From the NCBI GenBank assembly GCA_964019165.1, contig OZ025269.1, positions 5,312,379 to 5,376,378 on the forward strand: a stretch of DNA of 64,000 nt, read 5' to 3'. A model generated the notes under the pieces. That model was not told where the DNA came from. It did no database searches and saw nothing but the letters and a program-made list of their open reading frames with translations. Source of the stretch: Mastigias papua. Lineage: Eukaryota > Cnidaria > Scyphozoa > Rhizostomeae > Mastigiidae. The number at the start of each line of letters is the position of its first letter. Position 1 is the stretch's first letter. A program made the translations under genes and the position numbers. Shown piece after piece: positions 61,560 to 64,000 of this stretch.

Positions 61560-63255
61560 GTTTTGGTTCGGGCTATTGCACCACATAGTTCATCCTAAGC
61601 CGACCGTTGTCAATGCACCTGGGGCAATTTGAGCCTAGTAATAGCTGTTAATGTTCGATTGCTCTTCGATGATCTCAGACTCGAAGCCTGTCTTTATCAA
61701 GAGAAACTTCCCTGATTACTAGCCCGTATTAAGCTCAGACTCATTGCGATATCCATGAGTAGAACATTGCTGTATTGATTTCTACAAGTAATGCAACACT
61801 CTATATACAACTAGAGAGCCTCTTTCTCAAGGAACATTACAGTTTTAGGCCGTGATAGGAGATCTTATGTTGAATACAAAGAATATAATAAATATGACAG
61901 AACCATAATGCTATTCCAGACAAACAGCGTAGTTAAGTGGATGCGTTCTTTAAGGTATGACACAATGCAGACGGAGGAACAGCCATTTTCTGCTCAAAAC
62001 TGAAGCAAAACAATCGAAAGCTGTAATTAATTGCCCGAAAGACATTAACCCAATTGGTCGACATCGTGTCCTCTCGACAGATTAGAATTTAATACGGAAG
62101 CATCTCGAAGCAAATCTGGATTAGGCGAGAGCATTCTACATTTGCTTGGTCTGGATGCAATCCCTACCACAAGTCTTGGAACGCTTACAGTACTCTTTGG
62201 CTGATAGAGGAAACTTCCTCACTCCCCTCAGTTCAATGTTGAGCTACATAAGGTTTACTTGCAGCAAACGAGTCTATTCGCTCTTGAATAGCACTCCAGT
62301 AGCTAAGCCTTAAGCTCAAAATTGTTTTATTGGGATCACTAACCTTCAACTCTGACCGTATATGTACTATTGTAAAACAGACTACAATGCAACATTCAGT
62401 GGGTGCTCCAAAGACATTTGGAAGTGGCTATACATCACTTATATATAATGATCTCTAGACGAAAGTATAGCTTCTTTGACAACCATCATATTGTTCAGTA
62501 ATTACGAGTTGATTTTATTTACTGGAAAAGACCATTATATGCCGATTTGGAATACAATGCTTAACACTTAGCAGTACACTATGGAAGCTGCCCTCAAAGC
62601 AGACGTCATTTCCTCCCCGATCGATGAATTCTGCTCCAACGAGATGTTATTCATTTGTTAGGTATCAGAAACACTTTGCAAAGTCAATACTATTTAGAAA
62701 CATAAATAAGATCAGCCATAGCATTAGTTTCCATTGAGTTTTGTTTTCTACCTTGAAAGCCTCTTCAGAGATCGTAACTTTGACGTTATTTCCTTGATTT
62801 TGCAAATCTGTAAACAATTTTTGTGTAATAACAGCATATATACCATACAGTACACAAACAGTGTATACTTAACTCTACCAGAGTATGCAAGACATGTTCG
62901 ATTTGCAATGCTCCCGTAAAATGTAACATGATCTCTATCAATTTGCTATTGTCTGCAACGTCCACTCTGATCTTCTTTTGTATGCATTGGTCGGTACCCT
63001 TGAAATTCTAGTCATATTCGGCTCTATAATTAATCGAATGCCCCAGTCTGCAATATCTGATAACTTTTCATAGATGTCATCACTAAAGATAAATGGCATA
63101 CGAGCACTTATAAGATAGGCTTAAGTCTTAATGTTTGCTTTTAAATTCATAAAAATTTGTCGGTACTCCTAGCACTGCAGCAGCTAGGCCTCTCTTTCCT
63201 GATCTTTATGAACTGGAGAAATTATTCATAAAATCATGTGTCTGCATCTGGCAAT
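61560..63255. other. Intergenic, no supported gene
   Basis: AT-rich, with no recognisable coding block on either strand. Upstream exons of the possible gene ending near 63.8 kb could lie here, but none was identified. Confidence 0.35.
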
Positions 63256-63261
63256 ATTTCG

Positions 63262-63388
63262 GTTCAGCTTTCGGTCGTTATCCGACTTTTCATACTCTGA
63301 TGAGTGTCGGACGAAAAAAGCTTTTCTGTAAGTCCAAAACTGTTGCCGCTTTTTCGTGCTGTAGGGAAGTTCCGTAGAATATTCTTGC
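63262..63388 (+). mobile_element. Short dispersed repeat with hammerhead-like block, plus copy
   Basis: CTGATGA (63297-63303), GTGTCGGAC, GAAA (63313-63316), then AAAAGCTTTT, which could fold as a short stem III ending UC at 63326. The tail is GTTGCCGCTTTTTCGTGCTG then TAGGGAAGTTCCGTAGAATA. It is collinear with the minus copy at 55193-55318. Confidence 0.7.
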
Positions 63389-63389
63389 T

Positions 63390-63482
63390 AAGAAAGTCTT
63401 AAGAACGTTTTAATATTGAAACCATGAAAGAGCTAGGAAAGTTTCAATGCTAGGCGAAAAAAGCTTTCTTATAAATAGCGCA
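63390..63482 (-). mobile_element. MITE family B, partial
   Basis: On the minus strand it begins TTTATAAGAAAGCTTTTTTC and continues with GAAACTTTCCTAGCTC and TCTTAAGACTTTCTTAG, resembling the left part of 61217-61535. It lies directly next to the hammerhead-like repeat. Confidence 0.5.
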
Positions 63483-63585
63483 TAATGGAAAGTTACTTAA
63501 AGACTGACCATAATTATTGAAATGGCATTTAGAATGTGCTAAAGAGGTTTAAATAGATCCAATAAAGTAAGAAATTATTCTTCGT

Positions 63586-63799
63586 GCAGCAATTCTCAGG
63601 CAAACCAGCTGTTACCACTCACAAGAAAAGTAAACAGGTGCAGAAATATTGTACAGATAAGGCTTTGAAACAGCTGTGTAGGTTCCTTAGCAACAAGAAT
63701 CCCAGATTTGCAATTTCACAAACCTATTTGAGATCATTAGAGGATAGAACTGCCGAGAAGAAGGAGAAATGTCTAACAGATTACAAAGCCACCTTATGA
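63586..63799 (+). CDS. Possible terminal exon of an unidentified gene
   Basis: After TTATTCTTCGTGCAG a 70-codon open stretch begins, with QFSGKPAVTTHKKSKQVQKY then LKQLCRFLSNKNPRFAIS and a Lys/Glu-rich end, with the stop at 63797-63799. An AATAAA follows at 63859-63864. The combination of acceptor, open frame and poly(A) signal suggests a last exon. The frame upstream of the acceptor is not fixed, the protein is not recognised, and chance is possible. Confidence 0.3.
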
Positions 63800-64000
63800 G
63801 TCATCTATTTATCAATGAGATCTCAACTAGGAAAGTAGGATTTAATATCAAATTTATGAATAAAAGTGACAACCTACCTTCATGTCTTGGTTAAGTACTA
63901 AATGCGTGCAATGGGATCAGAACAATTCCTACTGAAAAAAATTGACAGACATGGTGACCAAATCATCAAGATGTCAAGAGAACGAATCATGAGAAATGAC

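Overview
This is eukaryotic, AT-rich DNA from an animal genome, most likely a marine invertebrate and plausibly a cnidarian. The pointers are a deeply conserved gene split into about 30 short exons with GT-AG introns, an uninterrupted rhodopsin-like receptor gene, Ty3/gypsy and LINE-type retroelements, tRNA-derived SINEs, many inverted-repeat elements and very long (TA)n arrays. The species is inferred from general character only; no database search was possible.

Layout. (1) 1-16.6 kb is a mobile-element graveyard. It opens with the 3' end of a Ty3/gypsy element (RNase H end, DD35E integrase, polypurine tract, probable 3' LTR). A complete, apparently young Ty3/gypsy element follows at 2622-9140. 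Its 548-bp LTRs look identical, gag and pol are intact, and a canonical -1 slippery heptamer links them. It sits inside an older DNA transposon (2393-9451) with TA target duplications, cutting through a 64-codon C-terminal coding relic. Downstream lie broken LINE reverse-transcriptase fragments on both strands (9.46-16.34 kb) and an (ATAAT)n array. (2) 17.69-44.88 kb is one plus-strand gene, the TPR protein TTC27 (yeast Emw1 family). I assembled 30 exons by hand; every join keeps frame and the total is 781 codons plus stop. One intron has a GC donor. Its introns hold (TA)n arrays, snap-back palindromes, MITEs, a SINE and an 87-bp tandem repeat. (3) 44.9-57.4 kb is intergenic, with MITEs, a second SINE copy, palindromes and (TA)n arrays. 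(4) 57469-58986 is an intronless class A GPCR of 505 residues with a very long third intracellular loop, flanked by related 0.3-kb MITEs. (5) 59-64 kb is repeat-bearing intergenic DNA, with a possible terminal exon of another gene near 63.6 kb.

The two cellular genes show no functional link. The most unusual theme is a set of short repeats carrying hammerhead-ribozyme-like cores (CTGATGA...GAAA). Several are arranged as near-perfect palindromes, two of them sandwiched between (TA)n arrays. A second theme is a group of TA-duplicating inverted-repeat elements, two of which have C-rich ATAAACGCCCC-type minisatellite arms.
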